This document shows positions 44,384-53,360 of a DNA stretch of 64,000 nucleotides, piece after piece. The position numbers were made by a program, and so were the translations under genes. The DNA is from PWPR01 sp046542315. Its GTDB lineage: Bacteria > Bacillota > UBA994 > PWPR01. The stretch is from positions 1 to 64,000 of the forward strand of contig JBKHBO010000004.1 of NCBI GenBank assembly GCA_046542315.1, written 5' to 3'. The stretch's first letter is position 1. Each line of letters begins with the position of its first letter. The notes under the pieces are model-generated. The model did no database searches and was not told the DNA's origin. It saw only the letters and a list, made by a program, of their open reading frames with translations.

Positions 44384-45181
44384 ATGGGAATTGTAATAAC
44401 AGTTACATCTGGAAAAGGTGGAGTTGGCAAAACTACAACAACAGCTAACATAGGTGCAGCTTTAGTTAAAAAAGGTTATAGAGTTGTACTTATTGATGCA
44501 GATATAGGACTTAGAAATCTAGATGTAGTTTTAGGGTTGGAAAATAGAATTGTGTTTGATTTAGTGGATATAGTTGAAGGAGAGTGCCGACTAAACTCTG
44601 CTTTAATCAGAGATAAAAAATATGAAGGATTATATTTGTTACCAGCAGCACAAACAAGAGAAAAAGATGCTGTAAATGAACAGCAGATGAAAGAATTGAC
44701 AATTGAGCTTGCGAGTGAATTTGATTTTGTAATTATTGATTGCCCTGCAGGAATTGAACAAGGCTTTAAGAATGCTTTATCTGGGGCAGATCAAGTTTTA
44801 ATAGTGACTACACCTGAGGTAAGTGCAGTTAGAGATGCAGACCGTGTAATTGGACTAGTAGAATCTAAAGGAATAAATAATATAGGATTAATTGTAAACA
44901 GATTGAGACCTGAAATGGTTGAACGTGGTGATATGCTAAGTGTTGAAGATATTTGCGATATACTAGCTATTAAACTAGTAGGTGTTGTACCTGAAGATGA
45001 TAATATTGTCATCTCCACAAATAAAGGAGAACCAGTTGTAGGATCAGATGACTCTAAAGCAGGTCAAGCTCTGATTAATCTAACATCTAGGGTTTTAGGT
45101 GAAGAAGTTCCATATATCGACCTAAAAGACAAACCTAAAGGTTTTTTTGCTTCGTTACGCAGCTTGTTTGCGCAACAATAG
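44384..45181 (+). CDS. minD: Septum site-determining protein MinD
   Basis: Deviant-Walker ATPase (265 aa) that places MinC on the membrane. The P-loop is TSGKGGVGKTTT with the signature lysine, and switch motifs are DADIGLRNLD and IIDCPAGIEQGF. A C-terminal amphipathic helix (GFFASLRSLFAQQ) serves as the membrane-targeting sequence. A weakly placed AAGGAG site precedes the ATG. Confidence 0.97.
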   Translation: MGIVITVTSGKGGVGKTTTTANIGAALVKKGYRVVLIDADIGLRNLDVVLGLENRIVFDLVDIVEGECRLNSALIRDKKYEGLYLLPAAQTREKDAVNEQQMKELTIELASEFDFVIIDCPAGIEQGFKNALSGADQVLIVTTPEVSAVRDADRVIGLVESKGINNIGLIVNRLRPEMVERGDMLSVEDICDILAIKLVGVVPEDDNIVISTNKGEPVVGSDDSKAGQALINLTSRVLGEEVPYIDLKDKPKGFFASLRSLFAQQ

Positions 45182-45196
45182 ATAGGAGTGTTATAT

Positions 45197-45457
45197 ATGT
45201 TATTTCAATTTTTTAGAAAGAAAAAGCAAGCAAATAGTGGTAACACTGCAAAAGCAAGACTCAATAATGTTTTAATGGCTGATAGATTAAAAGTTTCACC
45301 AGAAGTTATGAATCAAATTAAAAAGAGAATTCAAGAATCTGTAGGACAATATGTAGAAATTGATATAAATGATATTGAAATGCAAGTTGAACAAAAAAGC
45401 AGTGGAGTTACATTATCTACAAAATTAGCTATAAAAGAAATTAAAAAGAAGAGATAA
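45197..45457 (+). CDS. minE: Cell division topological specificity factor MinE
   Basis: Short protein (86 aa) that stimulates MinD ATPase and drives Min oscillation. The N-terminal FFRKKK segment corresponds to the membrane- and MinD-binding helix, and MADRLKVSPEVMNQIKKRI and VEIDINDIEMQVE to the topological domain. The start ATG at 45197 is 8 bases after AGGAG; a GTG at 45188 would add three residues. Presence of MinE implies an oscillating Min system rather than the DivIVA type. Confidence 0.93.
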   Translation: MLFQFFRKKKQANSGNTAKARLNNVLMADRLKVSPEVMNQIKKRIQESVGQYVEIDINDIEMQVEQKSSGVTLSTKLAIKEIKKKR

Positions 45458-45459
45458 AA

Positions 45460-46608
45460 GTGTTTGATTTTGATAAAAAACTATTAAAAAACTTAGATTG
45501 GTCTTTAATAGTAATCTATGTATTGTTATCAATCATAGGTTTATTTGCTGTTGCAGCAACTACTGCTTCAGATGGAGTTTACTTTACATCGGCAGTAAAA
45601 CGTCAATTGATGTGGGTGTTATTAAGTTATGGAGTAGTTGCAATTTTACTTTTTCTTGATTATAGGGTTTTTAATGAAACAGCCTATGCCTTATTAGCTG
45701 TATCTATACTGTTGCTAGTTTTTGTTTTGTTTTTTGGGCCTGAGATTAAAGGATCTAAACGGTGGATTTTTATTGGTTCATTTTCCTTACAACCATCAGA
45801 GTTTGCAAAAATATTTTTTGTCTTAGGATTTGCAAAGTATTTAGTTAGTAAAAGGAATAATATTAACAGTATCTTTAATGTTTTAAGTGCTGTTACTCTA
45901 GGTGCTTTACCTATAGTGCTAATCTACCTACAGCCAGACTTGGGTACATCTTTAGTATTAGTTTTTATGCTTATTGTATTATTGTTTGTAGCAGGAATTG
46001 CTTGGAAGTATATAATTGCTACTGGAGTGGCTTCATTAGTAGCAGCACCTATAGTTTGGACATTATTAAAGGATTATCAAAGAAATAGAATTTTAACTTT
46101 TTTTAACCCAGAATCAGATCCTTTGGGTGCAGCATATAATGTTATACAATCAAGGATAGCTATAGGTTCGGGTAATTGGGGCTTTTTATCAGAAAGTAGT
46201 ACATATGTTTTCAATTTGACAGGAAAAGGAATCTTTTCAGATGATAGCATGACAAGCTTAAAATTTATCCCAGAACAATATACAGATTTTATTTTTTCTG
46301 CAATTGGTGAAGGTTTTGGATTTTTAGGAGCAGCCCTAGTAATTATTTTGATTACACTTTTAATCTATCGATCTATTAAGATTGCCATTAAAGCTAAAGA
46401 TTTATATGGAGCGTATGTAGTAATTGGACTAGCGAGCATGTTCTTATTCCATAGCTTGGTTAATATTGGCATGACTATGGGATTGATGCCTGTGACAGGT
46501 TTGCCTTTGCCATTTATAAGCTTAGGTGGATCTTCGTTTTTAGCAAACTCAATTGCTCTTGGAATCATATTAAACATTGGTATGAGGCACAAAAAGATAC
46601 AGTTTTAG
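45460..46608 (+). CDS. rodA: Rod shape-determining protein RodA (SEDS glycosyltransferase)
   Basis: SEDS-family peptidoglycan polymerase (382 aa) with about ten membrane helices. Family motifs include GSKRWIFIGSFSLQPSEFAK, LQPDLGTSLV and the final GLPLPFISLGGSSFLANS. The start is the GTG at 45460, two bases after minE ends. It partners with the PBP2 encoded upstream. FtsW/SpoVE are relatives, but locus context favours RodA. Confidence 0.95.
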   Translation: MFDFDKKLLKNLDWSLIVIYVLLSIIGLFAVAATTASDGVYFTSAVKRQLMWVLLSYGVVAILLFLDYRVFNETAYALLAVSILLLVFVLFFGPEIKGSKRWIFIGSFSLQPSEFAKIFFVLGFAKYLVSKRNNINSIFNVLSAVTLGALPIVLIYLQPDLGTSLVLVFMLIVLLFVAGIAWKYIIATGVASLVAAPIVWTLLKDYQRNRILTFFNPESDPLGAAYNVIQSRIAIGSGNWGFLSESSTYVFNLTGKGIFSDDSMTSLKFIPEQYTDFIFSAIGEGFGFLGAALVIILITLLIYRSIKIAIKAKDLYGAYVVIGLASMFLFHSLVNIGMTMGLMPVTGLPLPFISLGGSSFLANSIALGIILNIGMRHKKIQF

Positions 46609-46637
46609 AAAGATATTATGAGGATGGAGAATTATTG

Positions 46638-48467
46638 ATGGAAAAAGAAATTACTAAATTATTAAATGAAATTAGAAGTCCAGCTAGATACTCTGGACAT
46701 GAAGTTAATTCAGTCCACAAAAACTTCAATGAAATACAAATAAAATTTGCACTAGCTTTCCCAGATGTTTATGAAATAGGAATGTCTTATCCAGGATTTC
46801 AAATACTATATAATCTTTTGAATAGTCAAGAAGATGTCTTAGCTTCTAGAGTTTTTGCACCTCATTTTGATTTAGAAGAAAAGCTAATTGAACAAAATTT
46901 ACCATTATTTTGTTTAGAATATTGGAAACCATTGGCTGAATATGACTTTTTAGGATTTAGTTTACAGTATGAAATGAGCTTTCCAACAATAATTAATATG
47001 CTAAAGCTAGCAAAATTGCCATTAAAAGCAAAAGATAGGGATGATTCTGCTCCAATAGTTATAGGTGGAGGGCCTTGTGCCTTTAATCCTGAGCCTATAG
47101 CCCCTTTTTTTGATATAATAGTATTAGGTGAAGCAGAAGAAGTATTAATAGAGATTCTAAATATATATAAACTACATAAAAAAGGTAGTTATTCTAAAGA
47201 AAAATATCTAGAAGAGATCAAAGACATACAAGGAGTATATATACCAAAGCACTTTGAGTTTAAATATAATGAAGACTCAACTATTTCAAGTATTAAGTCA
47301 AAAGCAGGCAAAGATAGAGTTAAAAAAAGATTTATCAAAGATCTTAATAAGATTGATTATCCTACAAACCCTATAATACCTTACATTGATATTCCTCATG
47401 AAAGAATGGTTTTAGAAGTTTTTAGAGGTTGTTTACGGGGATGCAGATTCTGTCAAGCAGGGTTTATATACAGGCCAGTAAGAGAACGCGATGTAGATAC
47501 ATTACAAAGCCAAGCTAAAGATGTATATAAAAATACAGGCTATGATGAGATATCTCTAATGTCATTAAGTACAGGTGATTACTCGCAAATAACACCTCTT
47601 CTAAAGCACTTAAATAAAGACTTTGAGGATAAACATGTTAGTATTTCATTACCGTCTCTAAGAGTGGATTCTTATGATATTGAGTTAGCAAAAGAAATTC
47701 AAAAAGTTAGAAAAACAGGCTTAACACTAGCCCCAGAAGCAGGGACTCAGAGAATGAGAAACTTTATAAACAAGCAAGTAACTGAAAAGGACCTAATAGA
47801 CACAGTAAAAGCTGCAGTTGAAAATGGATGGAGTAGAGGTAAGTTATATTTTATGATTGGACTACCTACCGAAAAAGAAGAAGATTTATTAGCAATTGTA
47901 GATTTAGCAGAAAAAGTAGCCAGACTTGGAAAAAATGGACCTATGCAAGTTACGATTAGTGTTGCAGGATTTGTTCCCAAGCCACATACCCCTTTTCAAT
48001 GGGTAAAACAAAATACTATAGAGGAATTAAAGGAAAAACAACAGTTAATATTAGCTAATCTTAAGAGAAAAAGATACATCAAATTTAACTATCACGATGC
48101 CTATGTCAGTCATATAGAAGGAGTTTTGGCTAGAGGAGATAGGAGATTAGCCGATGTGATGGAAAAAGTAGTAGAAAATGGTGCAAGACTTGATAGTTGG
48201 GATGAGTTTTTTAACTATCAAAGATGGAAAGATGCATTTATTGAGTGTGGATTAGATGAACATTTTTATGCAAATAGAACTAGAAGCAAAGATGAAATTA
48301 TGCCTTGGGATCATTTAGATAGTGGAGTAGATAAAAAATTTTTGTGGGATGAATATAATAAGGCATTAAATGAAGAAGTAACACCAGATTGTCGCGATGA
48401 GGGTTGTACTTTTTGCGGGGTTTGTCCAAGTTTAAGTGTAGTTACAAAACTTGCAAAGGAAATATAA
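46638..48467 (+). CDS. B12-binding-like radical SAM protein (TIGR03960 type)
   Basis: Radical SAM enzyme of 609 aa. The N-terminal part has a B12-binding-domain-like fold (FPDVYEIGMSYPGFQILYNLL, VIGGGPCAFNPEP). The [4Fe-4S]/SAM motif is RGCLRGCRFCQAG around residues 260-272. The C-terminus carries CRDEGCTFCGVC, as in the TIGR03960 family. The gene pairs with the DUF2344/TIGR03936 gene that follows after 2 bases; in some bacteria the two are fused. The substrate is unknown. A place before rng and rplU is widely conserved, hinting at a role with ribosome or RNA. Confidence 0.92.
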   Translation: MEKEITKLLNEIRSPARYSGHEVNSVHKNFNEIQIKFALAFPDVYEIGMSYPGFQILYNLLNSQEDVLASRVFAPHFDLEEKLIEQNLPLFCLEYWKPLAEYDFLGFSLQYEMSFPTIINMLKLAKLPLKAKDRDDSAPIVIGGGPCAFNPEPIAPFFDIIVLGEAEEVLIEILNIYKLHKKGSYSKEKYLEEIKDIQGVYIPKHFEFKYNEDSTISSIKSKAGKDRVKKRFIKDLNKIDYPTNPIIPYIDIPHERMVLEVFRGCLRGCRFCQAGFIYRPVRERDVDTLQSQAKDVYKNTGYDEISLMSLSTGDYSQITPLLKHLNKDFEDKHVSISLPSLRVDSYDIELAKEIQKVRKTGLTLAPEAGTQRMRNFINKQVTEKDLIDTVKAAVENGWSRGKLYFMIGLPTEKEEDLLAIVDLAEKVARLGKNGPMQVTISVAGFVPKPHTPFQWVKQNTIEELKEKQQLILANLKRKRYIKFNYHDAYVSHIEGVLARGDRRLADVMEKVVENGARLDSWDEFFNYQRWKDAFIECGLDEHFYANRTRSKDEIMPWDHLDSGVDKKFLWDEYNKALNEEVTPDCRDEGCTFCGVCPSLSVVTKLAKEI

Positions 48468-48469
48468 AG

Positions 48470-49156
48470 ATGAGATATTGGATTAAATTTAGTAAAAAAG
48501 GAAAGCAAAAATATATCTCACACAGAGATATGCATAAAGTTATTAATAGAATTATTATTAGGGCCCAAATGCCTGTTGCTTATAGCGAAGGATATAACCC
48601 ACATCAAAAGATATCGTTTTCTAGTCCCTTAGAACTCGGTGTTGAAAGTTTAGCGGAATATTTAGATCTTGAACTAACCAAAGAGATGTTACCAAATAAG
48701 ATTGTAGAGATACTAAACGCTAATTCAACTAAAGGCATTGAGTTTTATAAAGCAAAAGAACATGTAATAGGCGCACCAAAACTAATGGCTTGGATAGAAA
48801 CTGCTGACTATATTGTCACTGATATCGAAGATAATAAGATTGATGAGTTAAAATTAGCGATAGGAAAAATTTTAGAAAGAGAAGAAATTATAGTTGAGAA
48901 AAGAAGAAGAAGGCGAGTTATTAAGATTAATATTCGAAGTTATATACATAATATAGAACTAAAAGATAATCAACTCTCAGTTAGATTGCAAACTGGGCAA
49001 AGAGGAAATTTTAAAATTAGTCAATTTACTGAAATTTTTAATCGTATCAGTGGATTTAATCTTAACAGCTACAGGATTTTGAAAACTGAAATGTATGGCC
49101 AAAATTTAGGGCAATATATTGCACCCTTTGAACTTCTTAATCAACTTAGAAATTAA
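48470..49156 (+). CDS. DUF2344 / TIGR03936 radical SAM-associated protein
   Basis: Protein of 228 aa that goes with the radical SAM enzyme before it. Conserved stretches are YISHRDMHKVINR, YSEGYNPHQKISF and PLELGVES. The ATG at 48470 has AAAGGA 9 bases before it and gives the normal family length; the frame stays open upstream inside the previous gene, but that would be too long. Function is unknown. Tight spacing with its partner suggests a complex. Confidence 0.92.
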   Translation: MRYWIKFSKKGKQKYISHRDMHKVINRIIIRAQMPVAYSEGYNPHQKISFSSPLELGVESLAEYLDLELTKEMLPNKIVEILNANSTKGIEFYKAKEHVIGAPKLMAWIETADYIVTDIEDNKIDELKLAIGKILEREEIIVEKRRRRRVIKINIRSYIHNIELKDNQLSVRLQTGQRGNFKISQFTEIFNRISGFNLNSYRILKTEMYGQNLGQYIAPFELLNQLRN

Positions 49157-49168
49157 GGAGGGAATTTT

Positions 49169-50857
49169 TTGCCAGGTGAAATTATTGTAAACGTAACCCC
49201 AAGAGAGATAAGATTGGCATTGATGCAAAATGGCGAATTGCAAGAAATTTATTTTGAAAATGCTGATCATCATAGAATAGCAGGAAATATTTATAAAGGA
49301 AAAGTAACAAACGTACTACCAGGTATGCAAGCAGCATTTGTTGATATTGGACTTGAAAAGAATGCATATCTATATGTCACAAATGCATTAACTATGAATA
49401 CAGTTATTAATGGCGTTAGAAAAAAAAGAAATAAAAGAAAGAAAATTAACCAATTGCTTCATCCTAACCAAGATGTAATTGTACAAATTACTAAAGAGCC
49501 TATTGGAACTAAAGGAGCTAGAGTCAATTCTAAAATATCATTACCAGGAAGATATTTAGTACTAACTCCACTTGAGAAGAAAATAGGAGTCTCTCAAAGA
49601 ATAAAGGATAGCAAAGAAAGAGCAAGATTAAGAAAAATTGGAGACAAGATATCAAAAAAAGATGTAGGACTGATCATTAGAACAGCTGCTGAGGGAATTA
49701 GTGAACATAAAATTAGACAAGATTATACATTCTTAATTAATTTATGGAAGAAAATTAAGATTAAAGCAGTAAAAACTAAAGCTCCAGTATTACTTCATGA
49801 AGACGCAGACCTAATTTTTAGAGCTGTGAGAGATCTTTTCGATGGTGATATTGAAAATTTCCATGTTGATAATAGAGAGGTATACCAAAGAGTTGTATCT
49901 ATAGTAAAAGATTTAGCCCCAGAAGCAAAAGATAATATTCATTTATATAAAAAGAAAAGAAACATATTTGATGTATTTGGTGTTGAAAGTGAGATTAATA
50001 AAGCACTAAAAAGAAAAGTTTGGCTCAAATGCGGTGGCCACTTAATTATAGATAGAACAGAAGCAATGACAGTTATTGATGTAAATACGGGTAAATACGT
50101 TGGAAAAAACGATTTGTCTGATACAGTTTTAAAAACAAATTTAGAGGCAGCTGAAGAAGTAGCCAGACAATTGAGACTTAGAGATATTGGTGGAATTATT
50201 ATTGTAGATTTCATTGATATGACTACTAGGAAAAACCAAACAAAAGTAATAGAAGCTTTAGAAGAAGCATTCTTGAAAGATAGAGCAAAGCCTACTGTTT
50301 TAGATATTACAAAGCTAGGTTTGATTGAGATTACAAGAAAGAAAGTGAGTTCTGGCTTATCAGATATAATGCAAAAAGAATGCCCATATTGTGAGGGAAC
50401 GGGTAGAGTAGTTTCTGAAGAAGCAATTGGCACATATTTAGAAAACGAGATTAAAAACTACTTTAGAACATACACACCAGAAGCAATACTAATAGAAGTT
50501 AATCCGTTAGTTGCAGCAGTATTAATAGGCTCTGGTGGCTCTAACCTTCAAAGATTAGAGCGAGAAGTTGGAGGAACTATTTATGTAAGAGGTGCTGAAA
50601 ATAGACATGTAAGCGAGTGGAAAATTGTCAGCTCAGGCACATCTGAGAGTGTGCAAGCCAAAGCACTTCCTGTGAATAAAGGAGATGTTTTAACGATATT
50701 AGTAGAAGAGAAACACCAATCTAATGAAAATATTGGAATAGCTAGAGTAAATGGTTATGTACTGCAAATTCCTAATGCAGGAGATCAAGTTGGTGAAAGA
50801 GTTAGAATAGAAATAGAAGAAACTCACAGGACATATGCGATAACTAAAATTATCTAA
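49169..50857 (+). CDS. rng: Ribonuclease E/G family endoribonuclease
   Basis: Endoribonuclease (562 aa) for rRNA maturation and mRNA decay. The N-terminal S1 domain is split by a basic insert (KKRNKRKKINQ). The catalytic core has IDRTEAMTVIDVNTGKYVG and GGIIIVDFIDM with the metal-binding aspartates. A zinc-link, CPYCEGTGR, supports dimerisation. The C-terminus adds about 90 residues with a second RNA-binding-like fold. The start is TTG at 49169 after GGAGGG. It lies before the L21 leader, the usual place in Bacillota that have it. Confidence 0.94.
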   Translation: MPGEIIVNVTPREIRLALMQNGELQEIYFENADHHRIAGNIYKGKVTNVLPGMQAAFVDIGLEKNAYLYVTNALTMNTVINGVRKKRNKRKKINQLLHPNQDVIVQITKEPIGTKGARVNSKISLPGRYLVLTPLEKKIGVSQRIKDSKERARLRKIGDKISKKDVGLIIRTAAEGISEHKIRQDYTFLINLWKKIKIKAVKTKAPVLLHEDADLIFRAVRDLFDGDIENFHVDNREVYQRVVSIVKDLAPEAKDNIHLYKKKRNIFDVFGVESEINKALKRKVWLKCGGHLIIDRTEAMTVIDVNTGKYVGKNDLSDTVLKTNLEAAEEVARQLRLRDIGGIIIVDFIDMTTRKNQTKVIEALEEAFLKDRAKPTVLDITKLGLIEITRKKVSSGLSDIMQKECPYCEGTGRVVSEEAIGTYLENEIKNYFRTYTPEAILIEVNPLVAAVLIGSGGSNLQRLEREVGGTIYVRGAENRHVSEWKIVSSGTSESVQAKALPVNKGDVLTILVEEKHQSNENIGIARVNGYVLQIPNAGDQVGERVRIEIEETHRTYAITKII

Positions 50858-50864
50858 AAAACGC

Positions 50865-50893
50865 TTGCTTTTTAAGCAATTTACTGCTAATAT
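50865..50893 (+). promoter_or_regulatory. Promoter of the rplU transcript
   Basis: TTGCTT, 17-base spacer, TAATAT (50888-50893), just before the L21 leader. Confidence 0.6.
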
Positions 50894-50898
50894 AAACA

Positions 50899-50985
50899 GT
50901 CGTAGTGCTTGGTCAAAACCGTTCGGTTTGGGTGAGTCAAAAATGCTCTTGAAAGCTACCTAAAGGCGGCGAGTCTAAGACAAGG
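50899..50985 (+). promoter_or_regulatory. Ribosomal protein L21 leader RNA
   Basis: The gap of 138 bases before rplU holds a structured leader: an AAACCGTTCGGTTT hairpin (about 50917-50930), GGTGAGTC, and a late GGCGGCGAGTC. It has the position and motifs of the L21 leader found in Bacillota, thought to mediate feedback by L21 on its operon. Assignment is by position and pattern, not by model score. Confidence 0.75.
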
Positions 50986-50995
50986 AGGTGCAAGC

Positions 50996-51307
50996 ATGTA
51001 CGCTATAGTCGAAGCTAGTGGAACACAACATAAAGTTGCAGTTGGTGATGTGGTTAAAATGCAATTACTTCATGCCGAAGAAGGCAGTGAAGTAACTATG
51101 GATAAAGTTTTAATGATTAGTAATGATGGAGATTTAAAAGTAGGAAATCCATATTTAGAAAATGCAAAAGTTAAGGCAAAAGTAGTTGAGAATGGTAAAG
51201 ATAAGAAAGTTATTATTTTCAAATATAAGCCTAAAAAAGATTACAGACGTAAGCAAGGTCATCGTCAACCGTATACAATGATCGAAATTACAGAAATAAT
51301 TAGTTAA
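50996..51307 (+). CDS. rplU: 50S ribosomal protein L21
   Basis: Ribosomal protein bL21 (103 aa). MYAIVEASGTQHKVAVGD and the C-terminal KPKKDYRRKQGHRQPYT motif are diagnostic. AAGGAGG precedes the ATG. It begins the rplU-prp-rpmA operon under the L21 leader. Confidence 0.98.
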   Translation: MYAIVEASGTQHKVAVGDVVKMQLLHAEEGSEVTMDKVLMISNDGDLKVGNPYLENAKVKAKVVENGKDKKVIIFKYKPKKDYRRKQGHRQPYTMIEITEIIS

Positions 51308-51311
51308 CAAT

Positions 51312-51647
51312 ATGATTAGAGCTATTTTCTGGGATACTTCAAAAAACAAGCACATCGAAAAGTTTCAAATTGAAGGTCATGCAGATTATGCTGAATACGG
51401 ACAAGACATTGTATGTGCTGCAGTCTCGGCTCTTACAATAACTATTATTAATGCTATGACAGAAATTTTAAAAGTTTCTGTTGAGTATACTGAACAAGAT
51501 GGTAATATAATATGTGAAATACCATCACTAAATAATGATGAAAAGAATTCAAAAATACAATTATTAGCTCATACTTTATTAATGGGATTAGAAGATATAG
51601 CTAATGAATATACTGATAGTATTGAAATTAAAACTATCACCAAATAA
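51312..51647 (+). CDS. prp: Ribosomal-processing cysteine protease Prp
   Basis: Cysteine protease (111 aa) that removes the N-terminal extension of ribosomal protein L27. The catalytic His lies in GHADYAEYGQD and the Cys in DIVCAAVSALT, at family spacing. The gene sits between rplU and rpmA, its universal place in Bacillota. The L27 encoded next carries the matching cleavage motif. Confidence 0.95.
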   Translation: MIRAIFWDTSKNKHIEKFQIEGHADYAEYGQDIVCAAVSALTITIINAMTEILKVSVEYTEQDGNIICEIPSLNNDEKNSKIQLLAHTLLMGLEDIANEYTDSIEIKTITK

Positions 51648-51664
51648 ATCAGGAGGTGAATTCC

Positions 51665-51958
51665 ATGATTAGAATGAATCTTCAGTTGTTCGCTCACAAA
51701 AAAGGTGTAGGAAGTTCTAGAAACGGTAGAGACAGTAATGCTAAACGCTTAGGCGTTAAAAGACATGATGGTCAATTTGTAAATGCTGGTTCAATTTTAG
51801 TTAGACAAAGAGGTACAAAGTTCCATCCAGGTCATAATGTAGGACGTGGTGGAGACGATACTTTATTTGCTAAAATAGAAGGCGTTGTGGCATTTGAGCA
51901 TATGGGTAAAAAAAGAAAAAAGGTATCAATTTTGCCAGTTGAATATATTGCTGACTAA
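51665..51958 (+). CDS. rpmA: 50S ribosomal protein L27 with cleavable N-terminal extension
   Basis: Ribosomal protein bL27 (97 aa). The mature part begins HKKGVGSSRNGRDS. The first residues, MIRMNLQLFA, form the extension that Prp cuts after FA, as known from Staphylococcus. The start is the ATG at 51665; the GTG at 51656 lies on the AGGAGGTG binding site. A terminator follows. Confidence 0.98.
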   Translation: MIRMNLQLFAHKKGVGSSRNGRDSNAKRLGVKRHDGQFVNAGSILVRQRGTKFHPGHNVGRGGDDTLFAKIEGVVAFEHMGKKRKKVSILPVEYIAD

Positions 51959-51962
51959 CAAT

Positions 51963-51991
51963 AAAACTTCCGGATATCCGGAAGTTTTTTG
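51963..51991 (+). terminator. Terminator after rpmA
   Basis: AACTTCCGG-ATAT-CCGGAAGTT hairpin with six T, close to the rpmA stop codon. Confidence 0.88.
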
Positions 51992-52063
51992 ATTAAAGTT
52001 AACTTTATAAATATAAAAATTCATATTATACTATTTTTAGTAGTTATTAAGGAGGCTTATCTA

Positions 52064-53350
52064 ATGTTTATAGATAAAGCACGTATAAAAGTTATAGGTG
52101 GAAATGGTGGAGACGGTGTCGTTGCTTTTAGGAGAGAAAAATACGTTCCACATGGTGGTCCATCCGGAGGTAGAGGTGGAGACGGTGGTTCTGTTATAAT
52201 TGAAGTTGATAAAGGTCTTAGAACATTAATTGATTTACAATATAATAAAGTGTATAAAGCTGAAAGAGGTTATCATGGTGAAGGTTCTAATAAAAACGGA
52301 CGTAGTGGTGAAGATATTACTATAAAAGTTCCGCCTGGAACAAGCATTTATGATGATGACAGTGGAGATTTTTTAGCAGACTTAACAGTACACGGTCAAA
52401 AATTTTACGCTGCAGAAGGCGGAAAAGGTGGCCGTAGCAATACTAGTTTTACTACCTCTGTACGACGCGCACCAAACATTGCTGAGAATGGAATGCCTGG
52501 AGAACAAAGAAATTTAAGACTAGAGTTAAAGCTTTTAGCAGACGTAGGATTAGTTGGATATCCTAATGTAGGTAAATCTACTTTATTGTCTGTTGTATCA
52601 GCAGCAAAACCAAAGATTGCAGGGTATCATTTTACTACTTTGAAGCCTATGCTTGGAACAGTTTATCTAGATTTTGGCGAGAGTTTTGTTATAGCAGATC
52701 TACCAGGTCTTATTGAAGGAGCTGCACAAGGCCAAGGTTTAGGGCATGAGTTTTTAAGACATGTTGAAAGGACCAAGGTCTTAATACATGTAATTGATGT
52801 ATCTGGTTTTGAAGGAAGAGATCCAATTAATGATTTCCATGATATTAATAATGAACTTATTTCTTATAGAGAAGATTTGAGTAAATTACCACAAATAATT
52901 GCTCTAAATAAGTTTGATTTAATTAATGAAAAAGAATTAGTACAAGATGTAATTGACTATTTTGAAAATTTAGGGCATGAAGTATTTCTTATTTCAGCTG
53001 TGACTGGTTATAATACCAAGGAACTTATGAGGCAAGCTTACGTCTCATTAGAAGAAGCAAATGAAAAAGAAACGGATAAAGAACCCGTTGAAATGGTCAT
53101 TAGAGCACCTAAATTACTAGATGAAGGCTTTGAAATTACATTAGTTGACGATATCTTTGTTATTAGTGGTGAAATACCAAAAAGATTAGCTAATGTAACT
53201 GACTTTGCAAGTAAAGAATCACTTTATAGATTCCAAGGTTTATTGAAAAAGTATGGTATTATAAAGGAGTTAGAAAAAATGGGAGTCAAAGAAGGAGATA
53301 CTATTCGATTTGATAATATTATGTTTGAATACTTCCCAGACTCTAAGTAA
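52064..53350 (+). CDS. obgE: GTPase Obg/CgtA
   Basis: Ribosome-associated GTPase (428 aa). The glycine-rich Obg fold (GGNGGDGVVAFRREKYVPHG) is N-terminal, the G domain has GYPNVGKSTLLS, DLPGLIEGA and NKFD, and a C-terminal OCT domain (about 345-428) completes the Bacillota-type protein. The start is the ATG at 52064 after GGAGG. In-frame codons upstream would add a hydrophobic stretch not found in Obg. Confidence 0.97.
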   Translation: MFIDKARIKVIGGNGGDGVVAFRREKYVPHGGPSGGRGGDGGSVIIEVDKGLRTLIDLQYNKVYKAERGYHGEGSNKNGRSGEDITIKVPPGTSIYDDDSGDFLADLTVHGQKFYAAEGGKGGRSNTSFTTSVRRAPNIAENGMPGEQRNLRLELKLLADVGLVGYPNVGKSTLLSVVSAAKPKIAGYHFTTLKPMLGTVYLDFGESFVIADLPGLIEGAAQGQGLGHEFLRHVERTKVLIHVIDVSGFEGRDPINDFHDINNELISYREDLSKLPQIIALNKFDLINEKELVQDVIDYFENLGHEVFLISAVTGYNTKELMRQAYVSLEEANEKETDKEPVEMVIRAPKLLDEGFEITLVDDIFVISGEIPKRLANVTDFASKESLYRFQGLLKKYGIIKELEKMGVKEGDTIRFDNIMFEYFPDSK

Positions 53351-53360
53351 GGAGTAGTAC

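Noticed and set aside
51989..52063. N-terminal hydrophobic extension of Obg
   Set aside because: It has no ribosome binding site and Obg proteins begin at MFIDKARIKV; GGAGG precedes the ATG at 52064.
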